DNA of 64,000 nt from Kozakia baliensis (GTDB lineage Bacteria; Pseudomonadota; Alphaproteobacteria; Acetobacterales; Acetobacteraceae). The notes below the pieces were generated by a model, which made no database searches, had not been told where the DNA came from, and worked only from the letters and a program-made list of their open reading frames with translations. The position numbers and the translations under genes were made by a program. Position 1 is the first letter of the stretch. Every line of letters starts with the position of its first letter. The stretch is from positions 876,501-940,500 of the forward strand of contig NZ_CP014674.1 in assembly GCF_001787335.1 (NCBI RefSeq), in the 5' to 3' direction. Below are positions 1 through 8,462 of the stretch, one piece after another.

Positions 1-942
1 GCTACCGCCATCGCCTCATCCTATCTCGTGATGGTCGCTATCCAGTTCTGCTTCGGCATCGGCTTTGGCGGGGAATGGACGGCTTCTGCCGCGTTGCTGA
101 TGGAAAGCGTGCCTGCCAAAGCCCGCACTTTGGCCTCATCGATCATGATGGCGGGCTATGAATGCGGCTTTTTCGCCGCCGCTGCCGCCCAGGCGATCAT
201 TCTGCCGCGTTACGGTTGGCGCGCTCTGTTTCTGTTGGGGTTGGTCCCGGCGCTGCTTGCTATCTTCATTCGCATCGGCGTGCCGGAAAGCCCGGTCTGG
301 CTGAAGCTTCAACAGCAAGGCGGCGCAAAGAAAAGGCGCAAAAGCGGTATGTTCCGCCTGAATGTCGCCGCTCTCCAGGCCATCGCCTTCATGGCTGTGC
401 TGCAATTCCAGAACGCCGCACTTTATTCCTTCTACCCAACTCTGCTGCGTGACGTGCATCACCTCACGCCCGGACAGGTCTTTCCCCTGGTCGCCGCCTA
501 TTGCGTCGGCTCGCTGATCGGCAAGCCCGTTTGCGGTGTGCTCACAACGCGCTTCGGCCAGCGCCCGGTACTCTATGTCTATTTCCTGATCACCGTTGCT
601 GGGATCATTCCCTTCGTCACCGCGCAAAACTTTGTGACAATGCTCACCACTGCCTTCATCATCGGCGCGTTCGGTAATAGCGTATGGGCCGTGGTGCCGC
701 ATTTTCTGGCGCAACGTTTTCCATCCGCCACACGCTCCTTGGGCATGGGCACAAGCTACGCCGCCGCAGCGCTGGGGCAGGGACTTTCAGGTTTTTGGGT
801 GCCTTGGTTCGCCCAACGCCATGGTCTCGCCTATTCGATCGAACTCAGCGTGTTCGTCGGCACTGCGATCACGGCTCTGGTGCTGGTCTATCACCCTCCC
901 GAACTGCCTGGCGAGCATATGGAGGGCGAAGTCCGGACATAA
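1..942 (+). CDS. MFS transporter, metabolite:H+ symporter type (5' end outside window)
   Basis: The open frame runs in from the left edge, so the N-terminus and about the first four membrane segments are missing; 313 residues are visible. The GFGGEW motif followed by a run of small residues and an acidic residue is typical of the metabolite:proton symporter/sialate-type branch of the major facilitator superfamily. About eight hydrophobic segments follow, with a basic loop (QGGAKKRRK) in the middle of the protein, as expected for the central cytoplasmic loop. It lies 15 bp upstream of an SMP-30/gluconolactonase gene on the same strand, so import of a sugar acid or sugar lactone is a reasonable guess. 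The substrate cannot be read from the sequence. Confidence 0.85.
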   Translation, partial: ATAIASSYLVMVAIQFCFGIGFGGEWTASAALLMESVPAKARTLASSIMMAGYECGFFAAAAAQAIILPRYGWRALFLLGLVPALLAIFIRIGVPESPVWLKLQQQGGAKKRRKSGMFRLNVAALQAIAFMAVLQFQNAALYSFYPTLLRDVHHLTPGQVFPLVAAYCVGSLIGKPVCGVLTTRFGQRPVLYVYFLITVAGIIPFVTAQNFVTMLTTAFIIGAFGNSVWAVVPHFLAQRFPSATRSLGMGTSYAAAALGQGLSGFWVPWFAQRHGLAYSIELSVFVGTAITALVLVYHPPELPGEHMEGEVRT

Positions 943-957
943 CGAAACAGGGGAAGT

Positions 958-1923
958 ATGAACGATTTCGGATCGTCGGATCAGATTTTGCCGCTCAATC
1001 TGCATGACGAAGCAAACCGCCCGCGTGCCTTTGAGCCGCAATTCAACGATCTCATCTTCCCCTTGGCGACGCCCATGCGCCTTTTCCATGGCGCGGCCTG
1101 GGGGGAAGGACCGGTCTGGTTCGGCGATATGCGCTCCCTGTTCTGGAGCGATATTCCCAACAACCGCATTCTGCGCTGGAGCGAGGAGACGCAGAAAACC
1201 TCCATCTTCCGCCAGCCGTCGAATTTCGCCAACGGTAATACACGCGACCGCCAGGGCCGCTTGGTCACCTGCGAGCACGAAACTCGCCGCGTGACCCGCA
1301 CGGAACATGATGGCCGCATCACCATTCTGGCCGAGTGCATCGACGGTAAGCGCCTCAATTCGCCCAATGACATCGTTACATCACGGGATGGCGCGATCTG
1401 GTTCACGGACCCGATCTACGGCTTGCAAAGCCGTTTTGAGGGTGGCGGCTCCGGTCATTCGGAACGCCCGACTTCGCTCTATCGTATCGACCCTAATGGT
1501 TCGATCAGTATCATCGCAGAGGATTTCGACAACCCCAACGGCTTATGCTTCTCGCCCGATGAGAGCCTGCTCTACGTTATCGAAACCGGGCCAAGCCCGC
1601 ACCGTATCCATGCTTGCTGCTTGAACGACGACAAAACCCGTATCCTCAGCCGGGATGTGCTGATCGAAACGGCCAAGAACGAATTTGCCGATGGTCTGCG
1701 TTGCGACGAGCAAGGCCGTCTCTGGTGCGGTTGGAGCGGCGGCCCAGGCCTTGATGGCGTCATGGTGTTTGCGCCGGATGGCACGCGCCTCGGCCATATT
1801 CCCGTGCCGGAACGCTGCGCCAATCTCTGCTTCGGCGGCGCGGATCGTGATTTTCTCTATATTGCCGCCGCTCATTCCCTCTACCGCGTGCGCGTCAACG
1901 CACGCGGCGTTGCGGGAGGTTAG
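958..1923 (+). CDS. SMP-30/gluconolactonase family hydrolase
   Basis: This 321-residue protein is a six-bladed beta-propeller lactonase of the SMP-30/LRE family, which hydrolyses sugar lactones using one divalent metal ion. The expected metal ligands are visible: Glu in WGEGPVW, Asn in NSPNDI, Asn in DNPNGLCFSPD and Asp in FADGL. There is no signal peptide, so it should be cytoplasmic. AGGGGAAG lies just before the ATG. It is probably co-transcribed with the preceding MFS transporter, suggesting uptake and opening of a sugar lactone. Its stop codon overlaps the convergent aminotransferase stop by 4 bp. The exact lactone is not determined. Confidence 0.88.
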   Translation: MNDFGSSDQILPLNLHDEANRPRAFEPQFNDLIFPLATPMRLFHGAAWGEGPVWFGDMRSLFWSDIPNNRILRWSEETQKTSIFRQPSNFANGNTRDRQGRLVTCEHETRRVTRTEHDGRITILAECIDGKRLNSPNDIVTSRDGAIWFTDPIYGLQSRFEGGGSGHSERPTSLYRIDPNGSISIIAEDFDNPNGLCFSPDESLLYVIETGPSPHRIHACCLNDDKTRILSRDVLIETAKNEFADGLRCDEQGRLWCGWSGGPGLDGVMVFAPDGTRLGHIPVPERCANLCFGGADRDFLYIAAAHSLYRVRVNARGVAGG

Positions 1924-3239
1924 TCGATTTCCTTCAACAACCGCCCAATCGTCTCGAAAATACGGTCGATCTCGTTCTTTTCGACAATTAGCGGCGGGGA
2001 AATCGCAACGGTATCGCCTGTATAGCGCAGCAAGACGCCCTGGCGGAACGCACGGTCGAAAATCTCATAAGCCCGCGTTGTTGAAGTGCCAGGACGGGGT
2101 TCAAGCTCGATGCCCGCCACCAAGCCTTCGTTGCGGATATCCACCACATGCGGATATCCGCGCAACGCATGCGCTGCGTTCTCGAAATAGGAAGAAAGCG
2201 CCCCCGCCCGTTCGAATAGGTGCTCCTCCGCATAGATATCCAGCGTCGCGATCGCGGCGGCGCAGGCGATCGGATGCGCGGTGTAGGTGTAGCCGTGCGG
2301 CAGGTCTATCGCTTCCGGCGGTCCTTGCATGAAGGCTTCGAAAATCTTGTCCGAGACGATATTCGCCCCCATCGGCACCGTACCGTTGGTGATGCCTTTC
2401 GCCACCGTCATGATGTCGGGCACCACGCCATATTTCTCGGCGGCGAAAGATGCGCCCAAACGACCGAACCCAGTAATCACCTCATCGAAAATCAACACGA
2501 TGCCATGCTTGGTGCAAATCTCGCGCAGTCGCTTGAGGTAGCCCTTCGGGGCGGGTAAAACGCCTGTGGAGCCGGACATCGGCTCTACAATCACGGCCGC
2601 TATATTGGAGGCGTCGTGCAACGTCACGATCCGCTCCAACTCATCCGCCAATTCCGCACCATGCTCCGGCTGCCCACGCGAAAACGCGTTGCGGCGCAGA
2701 TCGAGCGTATGCGGCAGATGGTCCACGCCCGTCAGCAGCGAACCATAAAGCTTGCGGTTGCCGGAAATGCCGCCGACCGAAATCCCGCCGAAACCCACGC
2801 CATGATAACCGCGTTCCCGCCCGATCAGCCGCGTGCGCGTGCCCTCGCCACGTAGGCGCTGATAGGCGAGGGCGATCTTCAGTGCAGAATCGCCCGCCTC
2901 GGAACCGGAATTGCAGAAGAATACATGGTTTAGATTGCCCGGTGCTAAACGTGCCACGCGGTCCGCTGCCTCGAAGGCCAATGGATGCCCCATCTGAAAC
3001 GCCGGTGCGAAATCAAGCGTCGCCACCGTTTTTTGCACGGCCTCGACGATGCGCGGCCGCGTATGACCGGCATTGACGCACCAAAGCCCCGCGCAACCGT
3101 CTAGAACACTGTTACCCTTGTCGTCCTTGTAATACATGCCATGCGCCGAAACGAGCATGCGCGGCGACGCACGGAATTGGCGGTTGGCCGTGAACGGCAG
3201 CCAGAGGGCGTCGTGATTGCCGGGGGGGAAAGCGTTCAT
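1920..3239 (-). CDS. class III aminotransferase (omega-amino acid:pyruvate type)
   Basis: This is a PLP-dependent class III aminotransferase of 439 residues, the usual length. Seen in order are the N-terminal DALWLPFTANRQF region typical of beta-alanine/omega-amino acid:pyruvate transaminases, the PLP-phosphate contact NSGSEAGDSALK, the PLP-binding Asp in LIFDEVITGFGRLG, and the Schiff-base Lys in TVAKGITNG. Such enzymes move an amino group from beta-alanine, taurine, GABA or amines to pyruvate or a related keto acid; the donor is not decided by the motifs. It is monocistronic and convergent with the lactonase. A 115-bp divergent intergenic region separates its start from the next MFS gene. 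Confidence 0.88.
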   Translation of the reverse strand: MNAFPPGNHDALWLPFTANRQFRASPRMLVSAHGMYYKDDKGNSVLDGCAGLWCVNAGHTRPRIVEAVQKTVATLDFAPAFQMGHPLAFEAADRVARLAPGNLNHVFFCNSGSEAGDSALKIALAYQRLRGEGTRTRLIGRERGYHGVGFGGISVGGISGNRKLYGSLLTGVDHLPHTLDLRRNAFSRGQPEHGAELADELERIVTLHDASNIAAVIVEPMSGSTGVLPAPKGYLKRLREICTKHGIVLIFDEVITGFGRLGASFAAEKYGVVPDIMTVAKGITNGTVPMGANIVSDKIFEAFMQGPPEAIDLPHGYTYTAHPIACAAAIATLDIYAEEHLFERAGALSSYFENAAHALRGYPHVVDIRNEGLVAGIELEPRPGTSTTRAYEIFDRAFRQGVLLRYTGDTVAISPPLIVEKNEIDRIFETIGRLLKEID

Positions 3240-3354
3240 AGACCTTAATCCGCTCCTGAAATAAAATTGTTCGGACGAGAGGGTGACATGCCCCGGATAA
3301 GTTGCAAAGTGGGAACGGCTTTGCTCTCAGGAATTTAAGCCGGCAAGGGGATTT

Positions 3355-4503
3355 ATGTACGGATCGAAGGCCGCGCTTCTGGCGCTGGCGGCAGGGGCGT
3401 TCGCGATCGGGACGACCGAATTCACGCCGATGGGGCTGCTCCCCGTCATTGCCCAGGGCGTGCATGTCAGCGTTCCCAAAGCGGGCGGTCTCATCAGCGC
3501 CTACGCTTTCGGCGTCATGTTCGGTGCACCTATCATCACGCTTGCCCTGGCGCGTTACCCCCGAAAAATCGCGCTCATCGGTCTGATGTTGCTCTATATT
3601 TTCGGCAATATCTGCTCTGGCGCGAGCTCAACCTATATTCCCCTCCTGATCTCGCGCGTCGTCACCAGTTTCTCCCACGGCGCGTTCTTCGGCCTTGGTG
3701 CGGTCGAAGCAGCCATGCTCGTGGCCCCGGATAAAAGAGGCAGTGCCGTCGCCACCATGCTGATGGGTCTGACTATCGCCAATATTATCGGCGTCCCTGC
3801 CGCCACTTGGCTTGGCGATACGCTCGGCTGGCGTCAGGCCTTTTTTGTCACGGCGCTGCTGGGGCTTGTCGCCGCTGCTGCTCTCACGGTTTTCCTGCCT
3901 GCGCGTGAGGCTGGGCCGAGGCCCGATGCTGCTGCTGAACTCCGTGTGCTATTGCGCGGCAACGTGCTCGCCGCACTGGTCGTGACCGCCATCGGCGCAG
4001 GCGTGATGTTCGTGCTCTACACCTATATCGCACCCATGCTGCAAAACATCACCCATGCCGGACCGAACCTCATCACCGCCGCTCTTATGCTGATCGGCGT
4101 CGGTTTCAGCATTGGTAACATCATCGGTGGTCGCGCGGCGGATCGTTCCATCGACGGCACATTGCTTACTTTTTTGCCGCTGCTGGGCATCGTTATGCTG
4201 ATTTTCCCCTTTGCGGCTCTCACGCCTGTCGGTGCGCTAATTGGAGTGACGATTTGGGGCGCGGCTTCGTTCTCCATCATGCCCGCCCTGCAAATGCGCA
4301 CGATGCAGGCTGCCCATGAAGCGCCGGGCCTTGCTTCATCTGTTAATATCGGCGCGTTCAATCTCGGCAATGCGCTTGGCGCGGCTTTAGGCGGCGTGGT
4401 GCTTTCCTCGGGCCTGGGTTATGCGGCCGTTTCTCTGGCCGGAACCGGTTTGGCGCTTCTTGGCGTCATGTTGGTGTTATTGGCCCGCCGTACAGCATCT
4501 TGA
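3355..4503 (+). CDS. MFS transporter, AraJ/YdhP sugar-efflux-like
   Basis: This complete 12-segment major facilitator has 382 residues. The N-terminal stretch AAGAFAIGTTEFTPMGLLP is characteristic of the AraJ/YdhP/PbuE drug and sugar efflux (DHA1) group, and LIGLMLLYIFGNICSGAS and ISRVVTSFSHGAFFG follow the family pattern. It is an inner-membrane protein and most likely an exporter of small molecules such as sugars, purine ribonucleosides or drugs. It is divergent from the aminotransferase and stands alone as a transcription unit. The AAGGGGA box about 6 bp upstream of the ATG supports the start. Confidence 0.87.
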   Translation: MYGSKAALLALAAGAFAIGTTEFTPMGLLPVIAQGVHVSVPKAGGLISAYAFGVMFGAPIITLALARYPRKIALIGLMLLYIFGNICSGASSTYIPLLISRVVTSFSHGAFFGLGAVEAAMLVAPDKRGSAVATMLMGLTIANIIGVPAATWLGDTLGWRQAFFVTALLGLVAAAALTVFLPAREAGPRPDAAAELRVLLRGNVLAALVVTAIGAGVMFVLYTYIAPMLQNITHAGPNLITAALMLIGVGFSIGNIIGGRAADRSIDGTLLTFLPLLGIVMLIFPFAALTPVGALIGVTIWGAASFSIMPALQMRTMQAAHEAPGLASSVNIGAFNLGNALGAALGGVVLSSGLGYAAVSLAGTGLALLGVMLVLLARRTAS

Positions 4504-4564
4504 ACGCTTGTGTTCTGTGCCTTTCATTTGAAGACTTAACGATATGATAGGGCGGCTCAGGAGA

Positions 4565-5160
4565 ATGTGGCGCAGCGGGCGGCACCCGCGCATCTTCAAG
4601 TTCTTGCCGCTTATCGCAAGCCTGCATCTGCCTGTCGGCCAGGCACAAACGTTGCGCGATAACCTAACGCTGAGAGCCATGTTCAATGCAGATCAACCGC
4701 TCGTCAGCAGGGCGTGATCGACTAGGGGAGGCTTTCGAAAGAAGACGCTGCACGGCGTGCGAAAATGCACAAGATGCTTGCCGATGGCGAACTGAAAACC
4801 GGACAAGATTTTTACGAAGCGGCTTTTATCGAACAGCACGGAGAAAATTCTGACGATTTCCTGCAAGCCCATATTCTTGCCATGGCCTCTCTTGCCAAAG
4901 GATACGCCAAAGCCCGTTGGATCAGCGCCGCGACGTTGGACCGCTATCTTCAATCTATCCAACAACCGCAAGTTTTCGGGACTCAAGCTTCAGTCGCTAC
5001 CGATCCACGCAGTCATTCCGCCGGCACGCCAACGATGGAGCCGTTCAACCCGGCACTCATTCCTGATTCTCTCCGGAATGCTTTGGGCGTTATCAGTCAT
5101 CAGGAACGAAGAAGAAAATTCGCCCAAGGCGATTTCAAATCGTCCCTGGAGGGGAATTGA
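4565..5160 (+). pseudogene. decayed DUF6624-like secreted protein gene (frameshift plus amber stop)
   Basis: The 5' part (from the ATG at 4565) encodes a signal-peptide-like start ending in PVGQAQ, then LRAMFNADQ, and stops at a TGA at 4715. The same protein appears to continue one frame over. Reading back from the ATG at 4765, the frame gives VID, then TAG at 4723-4725, then GRLSKEDAARRAKMHKML. A Trp codon (TGG) in place of that TAG would restore VIDWGRLSKEDAARR. From 4765 the family-like block GELKTGQDF..HG..DDFLQAHILAMA..ARW..ATLDRYLQSI..PQ.FGTQ is intact for 131 residues. So two lesions, a frameshift near 4700-4715 and a nonsense codon, separate the signal peptide from the conserved domain. 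The 131-residue piece could still be translated, but cytoplasmically. The family assignment is from memory of the motif. Confidence 0.6.
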
Positions 5161-5217
5161 CCTTCTATAGAGCATGTTCATTGTGCGGGTTGTTCTAAAG
5201 CGGCTAAAAATAGCAGG

Positions 5218-6126
5218 TTATTCGCTCATCCAAGGTAATCGTCGCGCGCGGAGTGCCAGATCATGAGTGGCCTTAAGGCTCTCGGCCCCTTGAAGAGAAT
5301 TATGGTAGTAAACGGCTTCCTCGCCGAATAAACATAGCGCCTCTCGCTCATTAAGCTGGGGCGGGGCCGAAGCACCGATCCACCGTGCGTAGGCTGGCAG
5401 CCATTGCGACACGCGCGTGGGTTGGTCGTCAACCACATTGTAAATGCCATCCGCTGCGGTGAGCGCCGCCACCGTTGCGTCTGCGGCGTCCTCTACATGG
5501 ATGAAGGAAAAGACGGCGTCCCCTGGGCCGAGGATCGAGACTTCCCCATTTTTGAGATGCGTGCTGAAGGCTCCGTCCTGCCAGTACCATGTGCCGGGGC
5601 CGTAAAAAAAACCGTAGCGTAGCACCGTACCTTGCAGTGTTGATGCGTTCAAAACCCGCTTTTCCAATGCGGCATACATCCGGGCACTTTCTCCGATTTG
5701 CCCTGGTGCCGTAACTTTGAGGGGGGACACCTCATCGGCCAATCCTACCGGTGCATCCAAATAAAAACCGCTCGATTGTTGGATATAACGCTGCACGCTA
5801 TAAGTCTGCGCCGCCGCGAACAAATTACCGCCGCCTTCCAGACGCAGCTTGCGATCCGCCGGAAGTTTTTTCGGAAGGTCGAAGGGGCTGGCGGGAAGTG
5901 CGGTAAGCTGATCGATGACGATATCTGGCCTGATGCGCTCCACAATGGCAAAGATGCTTGCTCGATCCAAAGCGTTACCTTGAACCGGCTCAGCCCCAAG
6001 CGTTTGAATGGCCGCAAGGCTTTCGGAACGATGGGCCATTCCCCACACTTGATGTCCCGCTTCGCGCAGCCGCGTCAGCAATGGGCGGCCGAGTGCGCCG
6101 CTGGCTCCGGCAACGAAAATTTTCAT
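5218..6126 (-). CDS. NAD-dependent epimerase/NmrA-like reductase (atypical SDR)
   Basis: This 302-residue protein opens with a Rossmann fold, MKIFVAGASGALGRPLL, whose GxxGxxG loop binds NAD(P). The later pattern of the extended/atypical short-chain dehydrogenase group is present (DIVIDQLTALP, then RYGFFYGPGTWY and FSFIHVEDAADA). The catalytic YxxxK is not canonical; the best match is YAALEK, with one extra spacer residue. It is the last gene of a three-gene minus-strand unit after the Rrf2 regulator and the secreted cupin, 18 bp behind the cupin stop. A redox or aldehyde/quinone-related role under Rrf2 control is inference; the substrate is unknown. Confidence 0.82.
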   Translation of the reverse strand: MKIFVAGASGALGRPLLTRLREAGHQVWGMAHRSESLAAIQTLGAEPVQGNALDRASIFAIVERIRPDIVIDQLTALPASPFDLPKKLPADRKLRLEGGGNLFAAAQTYSVQRYIQQSSGFYLDAPVGLADEVSPLKVTAPGQIGESARMYAALEKRVLNASTLQGTVLRYGFFYGPGTWYWQDGAFSTHLKNGEVSILGPGDAVFSFIHVEDAADATVAALTAADGIYNVVDDQPTRVSQWLPAYARWIGASAPPQLNEREALCLFGEEAVYYHNSLQGAESLKATHDLALRARRLPWMSE

Positions 6127-6144
6127 GGCTCGATCTTCTTGCTC

Positions 6145-6534
6145 TTAATGGGTCGGGAAAACGAAAGCGGCGTCCTTGTCCTTGACGAAGAAAGCGAGGA
6201 ACCGCGCGGGCTTTGTCTTGCTTGCATTTCGCCCGACCAGATGCACATCGTCCGGCCCTTCGAAAAATGTCTGTCCTTCATGCAGCGTCACGGCGGAACC
6301 ACCCTGAACCTGCATGACAACGCTTCCTTTCAGGACGTAAACGAACACCGAGGCATTGTGGCGATGGATCGGGTCCGAACCGCCAGGAGGGTAATCCACC
6401 GTTAGCATCGCGCCTTCCTTGCCCGGAACGCCCTGGAGTTCATGCGAGAACAGGGGCGTGACTTTCGTGGCGGCGAGAAGCGAGGGCGCGTACAGGCCGA
6501 ACGCCATTGTGCTGAGTGCCATGAGCTTACGCAT
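6145..6534 (-). CDS. secreted small cupin-domain protein
   Basis: The protein has 129 residues. The N-terminus MRKLMALSTMAFGLYAPSLLA is a Sec signal peptide with an AxA-like cleavage site. The remainder is a single cupin barrel: motif 1 is PGGSDPIHRHNASVFVYVLKG, with HRH and Glu replaced by Ser/Val, and motif 2 is EGPDDVHLVGRN. Metal binding in the periplasm is plausible. The start at 6534 lies 8 bp inside the 3' end of the Rrf2 gene, so the two are translationally linked, and the reductase follows. Similar secreted cupins are often annotated only by domain, and no enzymatic activity can be assigned. Confidence 0.83.
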   Translation of the reverse strand: MRKLMALSTMAFGLYAPSLLAATKVTPLFSHELQGVPGKEGAMLTVDYPPGGSDPIHRHNASVFVYVLKGSVVMQVQGGSAVTLHEGQTFFEGPDDVHLVGRNASKTKPARFLAFFVKDKDAAFVFPTH

Positions 6535-7105
6535 TATTTGTTTTTCCTTGCGGGGGATGAATTGATTGATTGTCTCGCTGTCGTCTTTTTCTGACTTGAG
6601 CGGTACGGCGCGTTTGGGCGCGTTCCTCGAACCATGATCTTGCCTCGCCGAGAAAAGGCGGGGGAGACTTGTCTCGGACGCTCTGCACCAGATCGGCGAG
6701 CGAAGTTTGGGAGAGTTCATGCCGCATGGCTTGTTCGGCCCGGAGCATGACGCCGTGAATGCTACAGACGCCACGGCTGGCCCATTCCGGCGGATTATCC
6801 TGGAACAAAGCGCAACGCCCGCGAATTTCCTGGCAATTGAAAAGCGTTTTCCGCCCTTCGACCGCATCGACGACATCCAGCACGTTGATCGCTTCGGGCG
6901 GTCGCGCCAAGCGGTAGCCGCCGCGCAATCCCTCGCACGCTTTGAGGATTCCGGCCTTTTCCAACTTGGGAAGCTGCTTTGCCACGAAGGCGGCGGGAAT
7001 GTTTTGAAGTTCTGCAAGATCGAGACTGCTGACTGGCTCCGGATTCTCAACGAGCCAAAGCAGACTGTGCAGAATGTATTCGGTGCTTGCGCCAAAAAGT
7101 GCCAT
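6527..7105 (-). CDS. Rrf2 family transcriptional regulator
   Basis: This 192-residue Rrf2/IscR/NsrR-type winged-helix regulator has its DNA-binding domain at residues 1-80, including SLDLAELQNIPAAFVAKQLPKLEKAGILKACEGLRGGYRLARP. Three cysteines follow (FNCQEIRGRC, then C about 15 residues on in GVCSIHGV). The first gap is six residues and the second about fifteen, unlike the C-x5-C-x5-7-C of IscR and NsrR. It could therefore hold a cluster differently, sense thiols, or sense nothing through Cys. A perfect 8-bp inverted repeat sits at its start codon and is a candidate autoregulatory operator. It leads an operon with a secreted cupin and an NmrA-like reductase. The protein is longer than most relatives because of a basic tail. 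Confidence 0.85.
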   Translation of the reverse strand: MALFGASTEYILHSLLWLVENPEPVSSLDLAELQNIPAAFVAKQLPKLEKAGILKACEGLRGGYRLARPPEAINVLDVVDAVEGRKTLFNCQEIRGRCALFQDNPPEWASRGVCSIHGVMLRAEQAMRHELSQTSLADLVQSVRDKSPPPFLGEARSWFEERAQTRRTAQVRKRRQRDNQSIHPPQGKTNNA

Positions 7106-7128
7106 ACGCGGACCATATAAGTCCGCGT
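7106..7128. promoter_or_regulatory. inverted repeat at the Rrf2 start codon, candidate operator
   Basis: ACGCGGAC (7106-7113) and GTCCGCGT (7121-7128) are perfect 8-bp arms around the 7-bp AT-rich spacer CATATAA. The repeat touches the Rrf2 start codon at 7105 on the minus strand and lies about 100 bp upstream of the divergent GH5 gene. Rrf2-family dimers typically bind dyads with GGAC/GTCC-like half sites, so autoregulation is plausible. A 5' UTR hairpin is the alternative. Confidence 0.5.
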
Positions 7129-7229
7129 TTTGATTCGCAACCTTGTCACGATCTCTTTTGTGCTGATGACAAGAAGCGCCTTACTCCTTAACACTATGAA
7201 CGATGTGCCCAGCAGAAGGAGGCGTTTGA

Positions 7230-8462
7230 ATGAAACGCGCCCGACATCGCCGCATCGCCGCCTTGGCCACGATCTGCTCTATGGCTTTTTCCTTTTCGGC
7301 CTTTGGTCAGACTTTGCTGCATACAAAGGGTAGGGAGATCGTGGATGCGCAGGGGCGCTCCGTCGCTCTTCGGGGCTTCAATCTGGGTGGGGCGTTCATC
7401 ATGGAGCCCTATATGTCGCCCATGGATCGAATCCACCGCATTCGGGATACCTATACCGTTCAGCAAACGCTCGAACGCCGCTTCGGCCGTGCCACGGCCA
7501 ATCAACTCATGGCGGTCTATCAAACGAACTGGACGAGCGATCAGGATATCGCTCGTATCGCCGCCGCCGGTTACAATGTCGTCCGTATCCCGTTCTGGTG
7601 GGGGCAGTTTCTCGATATCGACAATCCAACTCCTTCCGGCTGGCGCGAAGATGGTTTTGTCGCGCTGGACCGGCTTGTGGAGGCTTGTCGCCGTAACGGT
7701 ATCTACGCCATTCTCGATATGCATGGCGTCATCGGTGGGCAAAGCGACAATCCCTATAGCGGCCAGGAAAACCAGAACCGCTTTTGGAAAAGCCGAACAG
7801 ATCAAGCCAAGACGGTATGGCTCTGGCGAAAAATCGCGGCTCATTATCGCAATAATCCGACGGTCGCGGGGTACGATCTGCTCAATGAGCCGGCGCCGCC
7901 CGCCAAAACAGGGTTGAGGAAAATTCTCTGGCCGATCTATCGCCGATTTTATCATAATATCCGGTCAGTCGATCCAGATCATATAATTTTCGTGGAAGAT
8001 ACATTCGGAACCTGGTCGCTCGATATGTTGCCGCCGCCGAAACGGTTTGGATGGCGCAATGTCGTTTATGAAAGCCATTTCTATGCTTGGCCCGAGCGGC
8101 ATCCAGGCATGTCTCAGGCCACAGCCGTGAAAAACATCACCGAACGCAACGTCGCGGATTTCGAGCGTCATGCCGTATGGAACGTTCCCGGCTATATCGG
8201 CGAATTCAATGCGCTCTCTACCGATCCGCACATATGGCGCGATCTCATCGGGCGCCTTGATCGTGCGCATCTTAGCTGGACGATTTGGAGCTATAAATCC
8301 GCCACCGGTCTTGTGCCCGATGCTTGGGGCTATCTGGACCCGTCATTCTGGCCTGAACGTCCCGATCCTGCTACGGACACAGCGGAAACCATTCAGCACG
8401 ATTGGGAAGGCTGGAACAGTCAGAACGGTTTCAAACGAAACCCGACCATGGATATTCCTTGA
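7230..8462 (+). CDS. secreted glycoside hydrolase family 5 (cellulase-like)
   Basis: This 410-residue protein begins with a Sec signal peptide (MKRARHRRIAALATICSMAF..AFGQ). A GH5 TIM barrel follows: GFNLGGAF near the N-terminus, RIPFWWGQF, LDMHGV, the acid/base Glu in LLNEPAPP (E220) and the nucleophile Glu in YIGEFNA (E325). It should act outside the cytoplasm on a beta-glucan or other beta-linked polysaccharide. The GNxG context resembles exo-glucanase/endoglucanase subfamilies, but specificity cannot be decided. AGAAGGAGG lies at a good distance before the ATG. The next gene begins at or inside its stop codon, so the two are linked. A role in trimming a self-made exopolysaccharide or in attacking plant glucan is inference. 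Confidence 0.87.
   Translation: MKRARHRRIAALATICSMAFSFSAFGQTLLHTKGREIVDAQGRSVALRGFNLGGAFIMEPYMSPMDRIHRIRDTYTVQQTLERRFGRATANQLMAVYQTNWTSDQDIARIAAAGYNVVRIPFWWGQFLDIDNPTPSGWREDGFVALDRLVEACRRNGIYAILDMHGVIGGQSDNPYSGQENQNRFWKSRTDQAKTVWLWRKIAAHYRNNPTVAGYDLLNEPAPPAKTGLRKILWPIYRRFYHNIRSVDPDHIIFVEDTFGTWSLDMLPPPKRFGWRNVVYESHFYAWPERHPGMSQATAVKNITERNVADFERHAVWNVPGYIGEFNALSTDPHIWRDLIGRLDRAHLSWTIWSYKSATGLVPDAWGYLDPSFWPERPDPATDTAETIQHDWEGWNSQNGFKRNPTMDIP

Noticed and set aside
136-714. Long minus-strand open frame of 192 codons opposite the MFS transporter
   Set aside because: It is a complement of a GC-biased coding frame, rich in His/Asp/Arg, with no ribosome-binding site and no family; the plus-strand transporter explains the region.
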